A stretch of DNA of 64,000 nt, taken from NCBI RefSeq assembly GCF_048595595.1, contig NZ_CP184347.1. One strand, 5' to 3'. The first letter of the stretch is position 1. Each line of letters starts with the position of its first letter. The notes beneath the pieces were generated by a model that had not been told where the DNA came from, searched no databases, and saw only the letters and a list, made by a program, of their open reading frames with translations. Made by a program: the position numbers and the translations under genes. This document shows positions 8,516-17,676 of the stretch, piece after piece. The DNA is from Bacteroides pyogenes_A. GTDB lineage: Bacteria > Bacteroidota > Bacteroidia > Bacteroidales > Bacteroidaceae.

Positions 8516-10249
8516 TTACCACCAGCAAACAAGGTAATCTTCATCAATTCCCCTAATGTACCAGTCGGCATGCTCTGTGCCGTTTGATCTAAGCCATTTA
8601 ATGAAATTGGGGTAAGCTAATATCAGAGGGTTTCCTGCCCAAAGGTGACGGGTAAGGACGGGAGCCTTCATTCCCCAACTTTTATTTCCGGGAGCTTTGC
8701 CCGCATAGAAAGTAGAAGAGCTGCCTTGATTAGCCTTTTTGTAAAGATTGGCAAAAGCCGGAGTGGGTTTGTAACCTTTGCAGTGGATTTCGTATCCATT
8801 GTTAAAGCCTTTTTCCGCATACTCTTTTCGTGTGGTTATAAAGAAATTCTGAGTTTCCGTGTTTACCACTGCATTCATCATATTCGCACCTTGCGCCTCT
8901 GCCTCTCCGCAGCATAAGTTGGCGCGATTCCTGAGGGTGATTTCAAAAGTTGCTGTAATCAATCCGCCATTTACGTTGATGTGTCCGGGAGTGGTATTGT
9001 AATAAGAATAGGAAAGCTCGACGAGGTGGATTTTACCTTCTTTGAATTGTGATTTGTCAATAGGGTTATGGCGGGGATTGAATACATGTGTCTTTGTTTC
9101 GCCGCGATCATTGACATAATTGTATTTCTCCTGTGTGGCTTCGTACGAATTGAGCCAGTGAATGCCATTGATTTTAAGAATGGGGTATTCGCCGCTGATG
9201 TCGAAAGTCGGTTTTATATTTTGTTTTACCCCCTGAGGAAGCTCTCCGTGAGGGTTTTGCCAGCTGTCAAGAGTTAGATGGCTTTCAATATTCAGAATGT
9301 CGTTCGATTTCAAGCCTTCGAATGCCAGACCTACACTTTCGGGATTTACTCCACCATTGGCACGCAATTGCAACACTACTGTGATCTTTTCTTTTCCGCC
9401 CAGGGTGCTGTTGCCCTTTACACTTTCGTTGTCGGCAATACTGGCTTCGATATCATAGTCGAGCACTACGTCATTGTAATCGGAGAGTGAATGGTTTTCG
9501 CCCGGATCATTAGGCCAACTGTCGTCAAACATCACTACACCGCTGCTATGATAATGGGTGATTTCGTTGTCTGTCGACTTGGTTGATTCTACACCGGCTT
9601 CTCCTCCAATTTTTACCAGCACAACTTTACCGCTATCGGAATTGGAGTCGGAATCAGAGTTAGAGTTTGAATTGGAATTGGATTGGCTGCCTTTGTCTAC
9701 GGCAATGTATATTTTCCCGGCGGCCCCGTCGATACATCTTGAGTCAAAGTATTCCGGGTTGTAGTAGCCTGTATTGAAAATCCCGCTTTGTGCGTAGAAA
9801 TAATCAGAATAGGCCGTAGGAGACCAATATTTGAGGTCTGTAGGGTTAAGGGCCGTAGAAAGCGGAAGAGCGCGCACAAGATAATTCTTACGATTTTGCT
9901 GATTGCTCTTCTCGTAAATATTAACCATCGTTTTGGCAGGTGCTTGTACGTTGAGTATCACATTGGAGAAAGGAGCTGCGTCGCGTCCGTTTTCAACAGT
10001 AACCGGCTCAGGGTTAATTGCTACGGGTTGCGTCGTTAACTTCCCGTTTGCATCAGCGTATTCAATAAATACCTCTTTACAACCTACAGGCACGGCAATC
10101 TTGGATGTCTGATAGTATGCTTCACCTTTAGTAGATGGTTTGTGCTTATTCTCAAAGCTTTCTTTGGTGATAACTTCGTTAGAGCAAGACGTAAAAAAAA
10201 CTGTTCCGCCTAACAAGAGTATCCCGATAATTGTCATTAACTTGTTCAT
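8516..10249 (-). CDS. LruC-domain surface lipoprotein
   Basis: Predicted lipoprotein of about 577 aa. The start is the ATG giving MNKLMTIIGILL; an in-frame ATG 30 bp upstream falls on the -7 promoter motif and is unlikely. A hydrophobic signal ends in a lipobox (FFTSC), so it should be lipidated and outer-membrane anchored. Residues about 200-215 are a Ser-Asn/Ser-Asp dipeptide run coded by hexanucleotide repeats, probably a flexible linker. The following GVVMFDDSWPNDPGENHSLSDYNDVV-type acidic region and the C-terminal W-G-M-K...AYPNFIKWL...DWY pattern match the LruC/DUF4842 domain of Bacteroidetes. The acidic DYNDVVLDYD segment may bind calcium. Function is unknown; the gene is alone between its own promoter and terminator. 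Confidence 0.8.
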   Translation of the reverse strand: MNKLMTIIGILLLGGTVFFTSCSNEVITKESFENKHKPSTKGEAYYQTSKIAVPVGCKEVFIEYADANGKLTTQPVAINPEPVTVENGRDAAPFSNVILNVQAPAKTMVNIYEKSNQQNRKNYLVRALPLSTALNPTDLKYWSPTAYSDYFYAQSGIFNTGYYNPEYFDSRCIDGAAGKIYIAVDKGSQSNSNSNSNSDSDSNSDSGKVVLVKIGGEAGVESTKSTDNEITHYHSSGVVMFDDSWPNDPGENHSLSDYNDVVLDYDIEASIADNESVKGNSTLGGKEKITVVLQLRANGGVNPESVGLAFEGLKSNDILNIESHLTLDSWQNPHGELPQGVKQNIKPTFDISGEYPILKINGIHWLNSYEATQEKYNYVNDRGETKTHVFNPRHNPIDKSQFKEGKIHLVELSYSYYNTTPGHINVNGGLITATFEITLRNRANLCCGEAEAQGANMMNAVVNTETQNFFITTRKEYAEKGFNNGYEIHCKGYKPTPAFANLYKKANQGSSSTFYAGKAPGNKSWGMKAPVLTRHLWAGNPLILAYPNFIKWLRSNGTEHADWYIRGIDEDYLVCWW

Positions 10250-10276
10250 ATTCTTATTCTTACTTAAAAATCGCCG

Positions 10277-10284
10277 CAAAGGTA
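10277..10284 (-). promoter_or_regulatory. putative -7 element before LruC gene
   Basis: TACCTTTG on the minus strand, 27 bp before the chosen start. It decides against the upstream ATG at 10279. Confidence 0.55.
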
Positions 10285-10689
10285 ATTCTTTATTAATAAA
10301 AAGTAAAATTTGATTGTGTTATTTTAAAGAAATAGTGTGAAAGCTTATTTGTTTTTGTGATAATTAACTTTCCGGTGTGCCTTTTTGATAAAGTTACATC
10401 TTCTGCTTCTTGGGTTGAGGCCAATGTTTGAGTTGTTGGGGAAGTTCTTTTTGATATAAGCTTGGGCTTAATGTATGGAGAGTAAATCTGTTTTAAGGAA
10501 GGGTTATATTATGGTGTGATTTCTCATTTGTGCTTCAATGATATGTTTATTTGGTTAATGTTGTTTGGTGTATATTTTTTGGAACTTCTTTATTACTTTT
10601 GCGGTTTCATTTTTGCTTCTACCTTGGTTATTTGTATTTGATAATTTAGGAGTATTTTAGACCATGTTTGTTTTTGTAGTTGGGCCATA
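10285..10689. other. AT-rich intergenic region without recognisable gene
   Basis: About 400 bp of AT-rich, T-skewed DNA between the LruC gene promoter and the rpmA terminator. No ORF, RNA or repeat could be supported. Confidence 0.6.
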
Positions 10690-10745
10690 AATATAAAGAA
10701 AAGAAGGTAACTCAAATAGTCGAGTTACCTTCTTTTCTTTATATT
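10690..10745 (-). terminator. strong terminator after rpmA
   Basis: A perfect 24-bp stem (10690-10713 with 10722-10745) with an 8-nt loop. The base of the stem is A/T-rich (AATATAAAGAAAAG), giving U-rich 3' ends in either orientation. It lies 32 bp past rpmA. Confidence 0.85.
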
Positions 10746-10776
10746 CTACTGCAGTTATGATATATTTATGCCGCAG

Positions 10777-11040
10777 TTATGCTTCTGTCGAAGGAATTAC
10801 AGAAACGTATCTCTTGTCTTCCTTACCTACCTTGAACTTTACTGTACCATCTACTAAAGCGAAAAGCGTATGATCTTTACCCATACCGATGTTGTCACCC
10901 GGATGGAATTCTGTTCCTCTTTGGCGAACGATGATGTTACCGGCTTTGCAAGCTTCGCCACCGAACATTTTAACGCCTAATCTCTTGCTGTGTGATTCGC
11001 GGCCGTTCTTAGAACTACCGACACCTTTTTTATGTGCCAT
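10777..11040 (-). CDS. rpmA: 50S ribosomal protein L27
   Basis: 87-aa ribosomal protein at the peptidyl-transferase edge of the 50S subunit. The N-terminus MAHKKGVGSSKNGRESHSKR and GGEACKAGNIIVRQRGT block are diagnostic; the start directly precedes the basic tail that reaches the P site, with no cleavable N-terminal extension. It is the second gene of the rplU-rpmA operon, 24 bp after rplU. Confidence 0.98.
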   Translation of the reverse strand: MAHKKGVGSSKNGRESHSKRLGVKMFGGEACKAGNIIVRQRGTEFHPGDNIGMGKDHTLFALVDGTVKFKVGKEDKRYVSVIPSTEA

Positions 11041-11064
11041 TTCTTCTTACTTTTTTAAAATTGA

Positions 11065-11382
11065 TTAAGCTACTACTTCTGTAATTGTTAACTCTGTGAA
11101 CTGTTGACGGTGACCGTTCAGTTTTCTGTAACCTTTTCTTCTTTTTTTGTGGAAGACAAGCACTTTGTCGCCTTTTACCAGGCTTGAAACAACCTGACAA
11201 ACAACTTTTGCGCCTTCTACTGTAGGAGCGCCTACCGTCACATTTCCGTCTTTGTCTACCAAAAGAACTTTCTCAAACTCTACCGTTGCTCCGTTCTCCG
11301 CGCCTTGGATGTGGTGAACGAACAACTTCTTTCCGGCTTCTGCTTTGAACTGCTGGCCGTTGATTTCTACAATTGCGTACAT
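11065..11382 (-). CDS. rplU: 50S ribosomal protein L21
   Basis: 105-aa 50S protein that contacts 23S rRNA. MYAIVEINGQQFKAEAGKKL and the C-terminal KRRKGYRKLNGHRQ block (RNA-binding) are diagnostic. First gene of rplU-rpmA. The leader between the promoter and the start is about 90 nt, long enough for regulation of the operon, but no specific structure was established. Confidence 0.98.
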   Translation of the reverse strand: MYAIVEINGQQFKAEAGKKLFVHHIQGAENGATVEFEKVLLVDKDGNVTVGAPTVEGAKVVCQVVSSLVKGDKVLVFHKKRRKGYRKLNGHRQQFTELTITEVVA

Positions 11383-11473
11383 TTTTGTCTTAAATGTATT
11401 AGTTAGCTCCGGCGGGTGGTCTTTAAATCACTTAAAGAGCTCTTGAACGAACCCGTTGCGGAATAATCGGGCA

Positions 11474-11505
11474 CAAAATTACTCTTTTTATTCCTTATCC
11501 ACAAA
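11474..11505 (-). promoter_or_regulatory. rplU-rpmA promoter
   Basis: On the minus strand TTTG (11505-11502) and TAATTTTG (11481-11474) are separated by 20 bp, a good match to the Bacteroidetes -33/-7 promoter. Transcription would start about 90 nt before rplU. Confidence 0.7.
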
Positions 11506-11567
11506 TATTTCTTTTCTTTTTTTGCTTTTAAATAAAAAGGGAAAAAAGAAAGGGGCAATAAGGGTTT

Positions 11568-12776
11568 CTATTTCTTCCGAAACCAGATTGCGATGACCTT
11601 GCGTTTGATAATCAGAATGTTGATGATCGATACGGTGAGAAACAGTACGATGCCTGTACTGGCGGTCAGCCACATGGAACCTTTGTGCATCTGAGGAAAA
11701 AGAGACTGAATAGAATTTATATAATATGTCCGCAGCCAAATTACAATTGCAACGGATATAATCAGCACGACAGCATTCAGCATAACGGTAAGCAGCTGGT
11801 AAGGGAGCGCTATCTTTTGGGGGCTGTATCCGATGAGCATGAGGTCTTCCAGTTTATCCGTATTCTTTTGGAGCAACAGGTAAATGCTTAGCATCAAGAT
11901 GAAAAAAGAAAGCAGGCTGATTGCCAAGCCGATTGCCAGCACAATGCCCGTGACCAGTCGCAGAAAGTGTGTTGCCTTGCCTGCGTCGAGCTTCCCGTCT
12001 TCTGCTTCGTAACCGTTCTTTTTGAAGTACTCGGCAATGGCTGCATCTGCCGGGTTGTTCACTTCGATGATAAGTCGGTTGGGGCGGGGCTCTTTATCGG
12101 GAGAGAAGTTGCTGTTTGCCCAACTCATGAAAGATTGAGGAACCAAGATTGTATTCAAACGATTGGAAAAGCCGATGATGTTTCCTTTGTATTGTTCTGC
12201 TCTACCGTTTCCACGTATCGTAATATCCATTTGAATGAGACTCATCAATCCTTCCGACAGTTGAGGAAGGTTGCGGCTTTGGGCGAATCCGAAATTATAC
12301 AGATTCAGGTAATTGCGTGGGATGATAATGGGAATGAGACGTGTGTCGGGATGAAACTGCCACTTGTCGAGTTTGACGTCGACAAACTCATCGGGTACCG
12401 ACTCGAAAAACATATCCGTACTGATGTAAATCCCTGTCCCTTTCATGCCTAACCCGGCAGATACCTGAAATTGGGAAGGGGTAAACATGCCCATTCTTTT
12501 TGTAAATGGTTGTTTCTTGAGGTCTTCTGCTTCTTGGGGAGAGAACATACTGCTTTTCCCGGCCAGCGAACCGAGTGTGCTGACTCTTTTGGTGGTTATG
12601 ATGAAATCTTTCTTCATGAAACTATCTCCCTTGCTAAATACGGGAAGAACGTCTTTGTAGAATTGTACGCTGAGCAAGACGATTACCATGCCGAAAATGT
12701 TGGCCATGATAAAGCTGCCGAGCTGCCCGATGCTGATATGTTGGCGGAGTAATTTCCAGACAAGTCTGTTCATCAA
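11568..12776 (-). CDS. FtsX-like ABC transporter permease
   Basis: 402-aa inner-membrane protein with one N-terminal membrane segment (about residues 20-42), a long extracytoplasmic region and three C-terminal segments (about 275-305, 320-345 and 370-390). That is the FtsX/MacB permease layout. It follows its likely ATPase partner by 53 bp. FtsX-like permeases work mechanically across the envelope (lipoprotein release, export, hydrolase activation) rather than as simple channels. The upstream DUF4836 lipoprotein may be its cargo or partner, which is inference. Two ATG codons are adjacent at the start. Confidence 0.75.
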   Translation of the reverse strand: MMNRLVWKLLRQHISIGQLGSFIMANIFGMVIVLLSVQFYKDVLPVFSKGDSFMKKDFIITTKRVSTLGSLAGKSSMFSPQEAEDLKKQPFTKRMGMFTPSQFQVSAGLGMKGTGIYISTDMFFESVPDEFVDVKLDKWQFHPDTRLIPIIIPRNYLNLYNFGFAQSRNLPQLSEGLMSLIQMDITIRGNGRAEQYKGNIIGFSNRLNTILVPQSFMSWANSNFSPDKEPRPNRLIIEVNNPADAAIAEYFKKNGYEAEDGKLDAGKATHFLRLVTGIVLAIGLAISLLSFFILMLSIYLLLQKNTDKLEDLMLIGYSPQKIALPYQLLTVMLNAVVLIISVAIVIWLRTYYINSIQSLFPQMHKGSMWLTASTGIVLFLTVSIINILIIKRKVIAIWFRKK

Positions 12777-12829
12777 TTATTTATTAAATGTTTATTATAT
12801 GCGGAAGTTATTCTTATCGGGCGATGTTC

Positions 12830-13474
12830 TTAAAGGAGAACTTTCTGGCCGTAAGGAAGTTCCGGATGCTTTCCTATGGATGTGATAACGATTCCCGCTT
12901 TTTGTTTACCGGCTTCCGAAAGAATGATTTCTTTCATTATTTCACAGTTTTCATCGTCCAGATGGCTGGTTGGCTCATCCAGAAAGATAAAATCGAACGG
13001 TTGGCAGAGCGAGCGGATGAAAGCGACCCGTTGTTGCTGTCCGAACGAGAGCTTGCCGGCCTTTATATGTATCTTATCCCCTATGCGTAGAGTTTCGAAT
13101 AATGACAGTATCTCCCTCTTCTTTTTCCAGCCGGTCAGCTTGTTTTTCAATTGTATGTTCTCAAAAGCGGTAAGTTCGCTGAAAAGCCTCAGGTCCTGAA
13201 AGAGCATGCTTATGGAATGCTTTCTTATATTGCACCATTGCTCCACCGTATAACTCTTGATGTTGCTTTCGTCGAAACAGATAATCCCCTGATAATCGTT
13301 CCGATAACCGTAAATGTAGCTGCACAGAGAAGATTTGCCGGTTCCGGAAGCGGCTTCTATCAAATAAGTTTCCCCTTTGCGGAACGTAAAGTCCCGATGC
13401 CAGATGTCGGAATGGATTGAATTAAGGTCGGCAAACACTTCCGGAAGTGTTTGCCTGAGGTGGATACTGTTCAT
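12830..13474 (-). CDS. ABC transporter ATP-binding protein
   Basis: 214-aa cytoplasmic ATPase of the LolD/FtsE/MacB type. Walker A is ASGTGKSS near residues 41-48, the signature is LSFGQQQRVAF near 137-147, Walker B is FIFLDEPTSHLDDEN near 160. The signature has LSFGQ rather than the usual LSGGQ. The start lies 10 bp after the DUF4836 gene, so translation is likely coupled. It should energise the downstream FtsX-like permease. Confidence 0.88.
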   Translation of the reverse strand: MNSIHLRQTLPEVFADLNSIHSDIWHRDFTFRKGETYLIEAASGTGKSSLCSYIYGYRNDYQGIICFDESNIKSYTVEQWCNIRKHSISMLFQDLRLFSELTAFENIQLKNKLTGWKKKREILSLFETLRIGDKIHIKAGKLSFGQQQRVAFIRSLCQPFDFIFLDEPTSHLDDENCEIMKEIILSEAGKQKAGIVITSIGKHPELPYGQKVLL

Positions 13475-13484
13475 CTCTTATAAA

Positions 13485-15035
13485 TTACATGCTGGCGAAT
13501 TGTTTGGCAAAGTCTACTATTTGCTTCAAAGCATTCTCGTTTTTGTTTCTCAGATGAAGGGTGATATCGGAGGTTTCTCCTTCGAGAGAGACCGAGAGAT
13601 GCGAAGTTCGGGTGAGTAAACCGGATAGCATTTGGGTCTCTTTGCTGTTGAAGCTGATTATCATTTTAACCAAAGGAAGGTCTGCTATTGCCTCTGCGTT
13701 AATTGCCATGTATAGAGGATTGCCTTTCATTTCAGACGCGTAAACGGCATCTTTGACGGTTTTCTCAGCAGCTTTACCTATTCTTTTATATAGCATCTCG
13801 TCGTTGGTTGCATACATTTGCTTGTCTTTCACACCGAAAAAGATATTCATGTTTTTCGACTTATATACATATTCGTTTTTCCCCAGTTGCAGAATATCGC
13901 TCCCTTTTTTCAGATTCATTTTTTGTTTGTTTGCATATAACCTCTGAACGGCATCGTTGTCACTTACTTCTGCATAAGCCATAAAGGCGGGCGCATTCTC
14001 CATGGTGACATTGATCAGCCCGGCGGTAAAATCACCGTTGAACGAGTCGAGTACTACTTTTATTTCTTCTGCTTCTGCTAATGGTAAATTCTTGGTGAAA
14101 TCTTGGTGATATTTTAGCAGCTCGTATAGCTGGCCTTCTTTTACCCCCAAGGTAACGAACATCAAAGTGGAAGCCGGAAAGTATTTATTGAAAACTCCTT
14201 TCGGCTTAATAAATGTATTGTTGTACTTTTTTATGAATCTTTGTATGCTGTCGTTTTCGGTGTAGTTTTCTGTTTTAAGACTGATTCTCCCTTTTTCGAA
14301 ATTCAGTCCGCTTATCACTGTTATTTCTTTCGGATCAATGCCGCTGGGGGGACCAAGATAAAAAAACTCTTTCTTCTTTACAGGAAGAGCTTCCAAGGAA
14401 GCCATGAGCTTGATATCTTCTTTCCGCTCCGAAGTTTTCCGGAAAGCTTCCGATTGGTGAATGCTTTGTTCTGCAGAATGCTTTAATAAAGCTGCAAGTC
14501 TTTTCTGAACACTTTCCGTTTGCGATGGATTTCGACCAAGCGTCATCATTACTGCGGAATTGTTGAAAACCATCAACCCCTTTTTGAAGGTCGTAAAGCA
14601 GTATCCGTCTGTTTCGGAAACCGGTTGGCATATATTTTCTTTCTTCATATATTCCAACGATTTGTGGAGTTTGTCTTCATTGCTGATTTCGGCCAGAAGT
14701 ACAGTCTCATTGAAGGTTGGAGACTTGAATATATAGACCGGAGATTTTATATTGATCCCCGATTCTTGCGGATTCTTTATGATCTTCTCCATATGTTGAA
14801 AAGCTGAGGCATCAAGTCCGCTCTTCAAAGATTCTACTATTTTTTGTATGACGGATTCGTTTTCTTTACTGTCTATTTCGGTTTTGTCGATCAAAGACTT
14901 CAGGTCGATGGAAACCACGAAGGAAGCGTCCGCTGGTATTGCATTAGTGTATTCCGCTTTTTTATTAGAGCAGGCTGTAAAGAATAGAGTCAGGATGGCC
15001 AATGCTGAGAATTTTGCAATCATTTTCTTTTTCAT
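13485..15035 (-). CDS. DUF4836-family lipoprotein
   Basis: 516-aa predicted lipoprotein: a basic start, hydrophobic segment and lipobox FFTACSNK give a Cys at about residue 22. The mature part begins with the family's IPADASFVVSIDLKSL pattern and consists of repeated alpha/beta segments of about 200 residues, as in DUF4836 proteins of Bacteroidetes. No catalytic motif is visible and the function is unknown. It is placed between rsmE (32 bp) and an ABC ATPase (10 bp), so a role in envelope work with that transporter is plausible. Confidence 0.75.
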   Translation of the reverse strand: MKKKMIAKFSALAILTLFFTACSNKKAEYTNAIPADASFVVSIDLKSLIDKTEIDSKENESVIQKIVESLKSGLDASAFQHMEKIIKNPQESGINIKSPVYIFKSPTFNETVLLAEISNEDKLHKSLEYMKKENICQPVSETDGYCFTTFKKGLMVFNNSAVMMTLGRNPSQTESVQKRLAALLKHSAEQSIHQSEAFRKTSERKEDIKLMASLEALPVKKKEFFYLGPPSGIDPKEITVISGLNFEKGRISLKTENYTENDSIQRFIKKYNNTFIKPKGVFNKYFPASTLMFVTLGVKEGQLYELLKYHQDFTKNLPLAEAEEIKVVLDSFNGDFTAGLINVTMENAPAFMAYAEVSDNDAVQRLYANKQKMNLKKGSDILQLGKNEYVYKSKNMNIFFGVKDKQMYATNDEMLYKRIGKAAEKTVKDAVYASEMKGNPLYMAINAEAIADLPLVKMIISFNSKETQMLSGLLTRTSHLSVSLEGETSDITLHLRNKNENALKQIVDFAKQFASM

Positions 15036-15067
15036 ACCGTATGTTTTTATAAGGTTTTATATCGCAT

Positions 15068-15766
15068 TTATTGGTTCAGCAGATTCAGTGTGTGGCAAGC
15101 TACCAATGCGGCCGTTTCCGTCCTGAGCCTCGATCTTCCCAAACTAACGGGAATGAATCCGTTATTTATGGCTTTTTCCACCTCTTCTTCACTGAAATCT
15201 CCTTCGGGTCCGATTAAGACTATGGCGTCTTCGCCGGGTTTCAAGATATGCTTCAGCTGAGGCTTTGCGCCTTCGTAGCAATGGGCGATAAACTTCTGCC
15301 CTTTAAAATCCTGCGCGATGAATTCGTCGAATTCCATCATCTCGTTGAGCTTTGGGAGGTATGCCTTGAGCGATTGCTTCATTGCCGACACCAGAATCTT
15401 TTCAATGCGTTTGGTTTTGATGATTTTCCGTTCCGAGAAACGGCAGCAGAGAAAAGAAAGTTCGTCTATTCCTATTTCTGTCGACTTTTCGGCAAACCAT
15501 TCGTTCCGGTCCATGTTTTTGGTCGGTGCCATAGCGATATGGATACGACAGGGGCGGAGAGGAGGCTGCGGGATGGATTCTTTTACCGTTACCAGACAAC
15601 GTTTGTGAGTCGTTGCCGAGATTTCCGCTTTATAGAAACAGCCTTTCCCGTCGGTAAGGGTGATTTCGTCTCCGGTATTCAGCCGTAATACGCGGGTGCA
15701 ATGTTGCGCTTCTTCCTCCGGCAATTCGTTCTTGTGTGATATGTCAGGAGTATAAAATAGGTGCAT
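15068..15766 (-). CDS. rsmE: 16S rRNA (uracil-1498-N3)-methyltransferase
   Basis: 232-aa SPOUT-superfamily enzyme that makes m3U1498 in the small-subunit decoding region using SAM. An N-terminal PUA-like RNA-binding part is followed by the knotted SAM site: LIGPEGDFSEEEVEKA near residues 185-200 and SLGRSRLRTETAALVA near 210-225 are diagnostic. The start lies 2 bp after the stop of the bifunctional nuclease gene, so the two are translationally coupled. Confidence 0.95.
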   Translation of the reverse strand: MHLFYTPDISHKNELPEEEAQHCTRVLRLNTGDEITLTDGKGCFYKAEISATTHKRCLVTVKESIPQPPLRPCRIHIAMAPTKNMDRNEWFAEKSTEIGIDELSFLCCRFSERKIIKTKRIEKILVSAMKQSLKAYLPKLNEMMEFDEFIAQDFKGQKFIAHCYEGAKPQLKHILKPGEDAIVLIGPEGDFSEEEVEKAINNGFIPVSLGRSRLRTETAALVACHTLNLLNQ

Positions 15767-15768
15767 GG

Positions 15769-16347
15769 TTATTGGTTTTGATTTCTTAAGCGGATCTGGT
15801 CGCGTAATTTGGCGGCCAATTCGTAGTCCTCACTCTTTATAGCTCGCTCCAATGCATCTTGAAGTGCTTCAATGCTCTCTTCCTGAGCCTCTTTCCCTTC
15901 ATTATCCCCTTTTTCTTGACGTTCTTTCTCTTCTTCCGGCATGTGCAGGCACTCTTTTTCAAGTATTGATTCATAGATGAGAATAGGGGCGCCGACACGT
16001 ACGGCCAAAGCTATTGCGTCTGAGGTTCGCGCATCCATGCGGATAATTTCGTTCTCTTTTTTTAAGTATATGTAAGAATAGAAAATGCCTTCTTCAGCCC
16101 TGTAAATAAGAACACGGAGCAAATTGGCTCCAAGTATGTTGATGGTAGCCGTGAACAAGTCATGTGTCAGTGGACGAGGAGTTTGAAGACCTTTCAAGTA
16201 TAAAGCAGTCGCCTGGGCTTCGGCCGGGCCTATGATGATAGGTAGCTGCCTATCTCCGTTTACTTCCCCCAGAAGCATGGCAAATGCACCTATCTGGGCT
16301 TGGCTGTTGGTGATGCTTATTACTTGCAATTCAATCTTGTTCTCCAT
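15769..16347 (-). CDS. bifunctional nuclease family protein with UVR motif
   Basis: 192 aa. The first about 130 residues are a BFN/DUF151 domain (IGAFAMLLGEVNGDRQLPIIIG; RMDARTSDAIALAVR), a family reported to degrade DNA and RNA in plants and Thermotoga. After a Glu-rich linker, residues 157-190 form an UvrB/UvrC-type UVR helix pair (ALQDALERAIKSEDYELAAK), a protein-protein contact motif. This BFN-UVR layout is common in Bacteroidetes. Second in the nucleoside-permease operon; the biological role is unclear. Confidence 0.85.
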   Translation of the reverse strand: MENKIELQVISITNSQAQIGAFAMLLGEVNGDRQLPIIIGPAEAQATALYLKGLQTPRPLTHDLFTATINILGANLLRVLIYRAEEGIFYSYIYLKKENEIIRMDARTSDAIALAVRVGAPILIYESILEKECLHMPEEEKERQEKGDNEGKEAQEESIEALQDALERAIKSEDYELAAKLRDQIRLRNQNQ

Positions 16348-16358
16348 TTTCTATTTGT

Positions 16359-17624
16359 TTATTGACTGTTTTCCGGTTGATGTTTGTATCTGAATATGAT
16401 TGCAAACAGGATAGCCACTGCCAATGCGTATCCGGCAAAAACGAACCATGCAGACGCCCAGCCTTCCGTTTGGGGAGCCGTGCTGTTAAAGTCGACAAAA
16501 CGGTTTACAACAACTTGAGCTCCCAAAGTCCCGATTGTGGCTCCGAAACCGTTGGTCATGATGACAAATAGCCCTTGTGCGCTGGAACGGATGCTGATGT
16601 CTGTTTCTCTATCAACAAACAGAGAGCCTGAAATGTTGAAAAAATCAAACGCTACTCCGTATACAAGCATGGAAAGAATAAACATCCATACTCCACTTCC
16701 GGGGTTGCCGAAGCCGAATAAGGCGAACCGCAATACCCACGCCAGCATGGCTATCAGCATTACTCTCTTGATTCCGAATTTACTCAGAAAGAAAGGAATG
16801 AGCAGAATACACAATGTCTCGGACACTTGCGAAAGCGAAATAAGAATATTGGCGTGCTGTACTCCGAATGTGTCTGCATATTCGGGGATGGAACCGAAAC
16901 TGCTGATGTATGGGTTGGCAAATCCGTTGGTAATCTGCAGCGATACTCCCAAAAGCATGGAGAAAATAAAGAAAATAGCCATCTTCTTGCTTTTGAACAA
17001 AGTGAAGGCACGTAAGCCCAAGGCTTCGACCAGCGATTTGCTTTGATTGTCGTGGCTGACAGGGCAATGAGGCAATGTCAATGCATATATGCCATAAATC
17101 AAACCGATGACGGCGCATGCATAAAACTGTCCGTAACTGGTTTGTAAGCCGAGAAGGTCGATAGCCCACATAGAGCAGATGAAGCCGATGGTTCCGAATA
17201 TGCGGATTGGCGGAAAGTGCTTGATGGTATCCAGCCCGGCCTGATCGAGAGCCGTATAGGCCACCGAATTCGAGAGTGCGAGAGTAGGCATATAAAAAGC
17301 GACACTTAATGAATATAAGCTAAATAAAACCGGGAAACTGACTTGGGGTTCGGCGGTCATACCATAATACCCTGCAAATGCCATGAAGAGTGTTGCCAGA
17401 AAATGGCTGATGCTTAGCAGCTTTTGTGCGGGTATCCATCGGTCTGCAATGATGCCTAATATGGCGGGCATGAATAAAGATACAATTCCCTGCATAGCAT
17501 AGAAGAGGCCGATATTTTCTCCCATTCCGATGTTTGCCAGATAGCTTCCCATGGAAGTCAGATAAGAACCCCATACTGCAAATTGCAGGAAGTTCATAAT
17601 GATCAAACGAACTTTGATACTCAT
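16359..17624 (-). CDS. nucleoside:H+ symporter, NupG/XapB family
   Basis: 421-aa inner-membrane protein with about 12 hydrophobic segments and the MFS nucleoside:H+ symporter layout (MNFLQFAVWGSYLTSMGSYL start, IADRWIPAQKLL loop after the second helix, and a VDRETDISIRSSAQGLF segment before the tenth). It should import nucleosides with protons. It is first in a six-gene minus-strand run with short gaps (11, 2, 32, 10 and 53 bp), so its promoter may drive the nuclease, rsmE and ABC genes as well. Pairing with a nuclease suggests nucleic-acid salvage, which is inference. Confidence 0.88.
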   Translation of the reverse strand: MSIKVRLIIMNFLQFAVWGSYLTSMGSYLANIGMGENIGLFYAMQGIVSLFMPAILGIIADRWIPAQKLLSISHFLATLFMAFAGYYGMTAEPQVSFPVLFSLYSLSVAFYMPTLALSNSVAYTALDQAGLDTIKHFPPIRIFGTIGFICSMWAIDLLGLQTSYGQFYACAVIGLIYGIYALTLPHCPVSHDNQSKSLVEALGLRAFTLFKSKKMAIFFIFSMLLGVSLQITNGFANPYISSFGSIPEYADTFGVQHANILISLSQVSETLCILLIPFFLSKFGIKRVMLIAMLAWVLRFALFGFGNPGSGVWMFILSMLVYGVAFDFFNISGSLFVDRETDISIRSSAQGLFVIMTNGFGATIGTLGAQVVVNRFVDFNSTAPQTEGWASAWFVFAGYALAVAILFAIIFRYKHQPENSQ

Positions 17625-17668
17625 AGTTTTCTTATTTGTGTTTCTCTATTTAGTGAATTAATGAGATG

Positions 17669-17676
17669 CAAATATA
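17669..17676 (-). promoter_or_regulatory. putative -7 element of the nucleoside-permease operon
   Basis: TATATTTG on the minus strand, 44 bp before the permease start. Confidence 0.5.
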
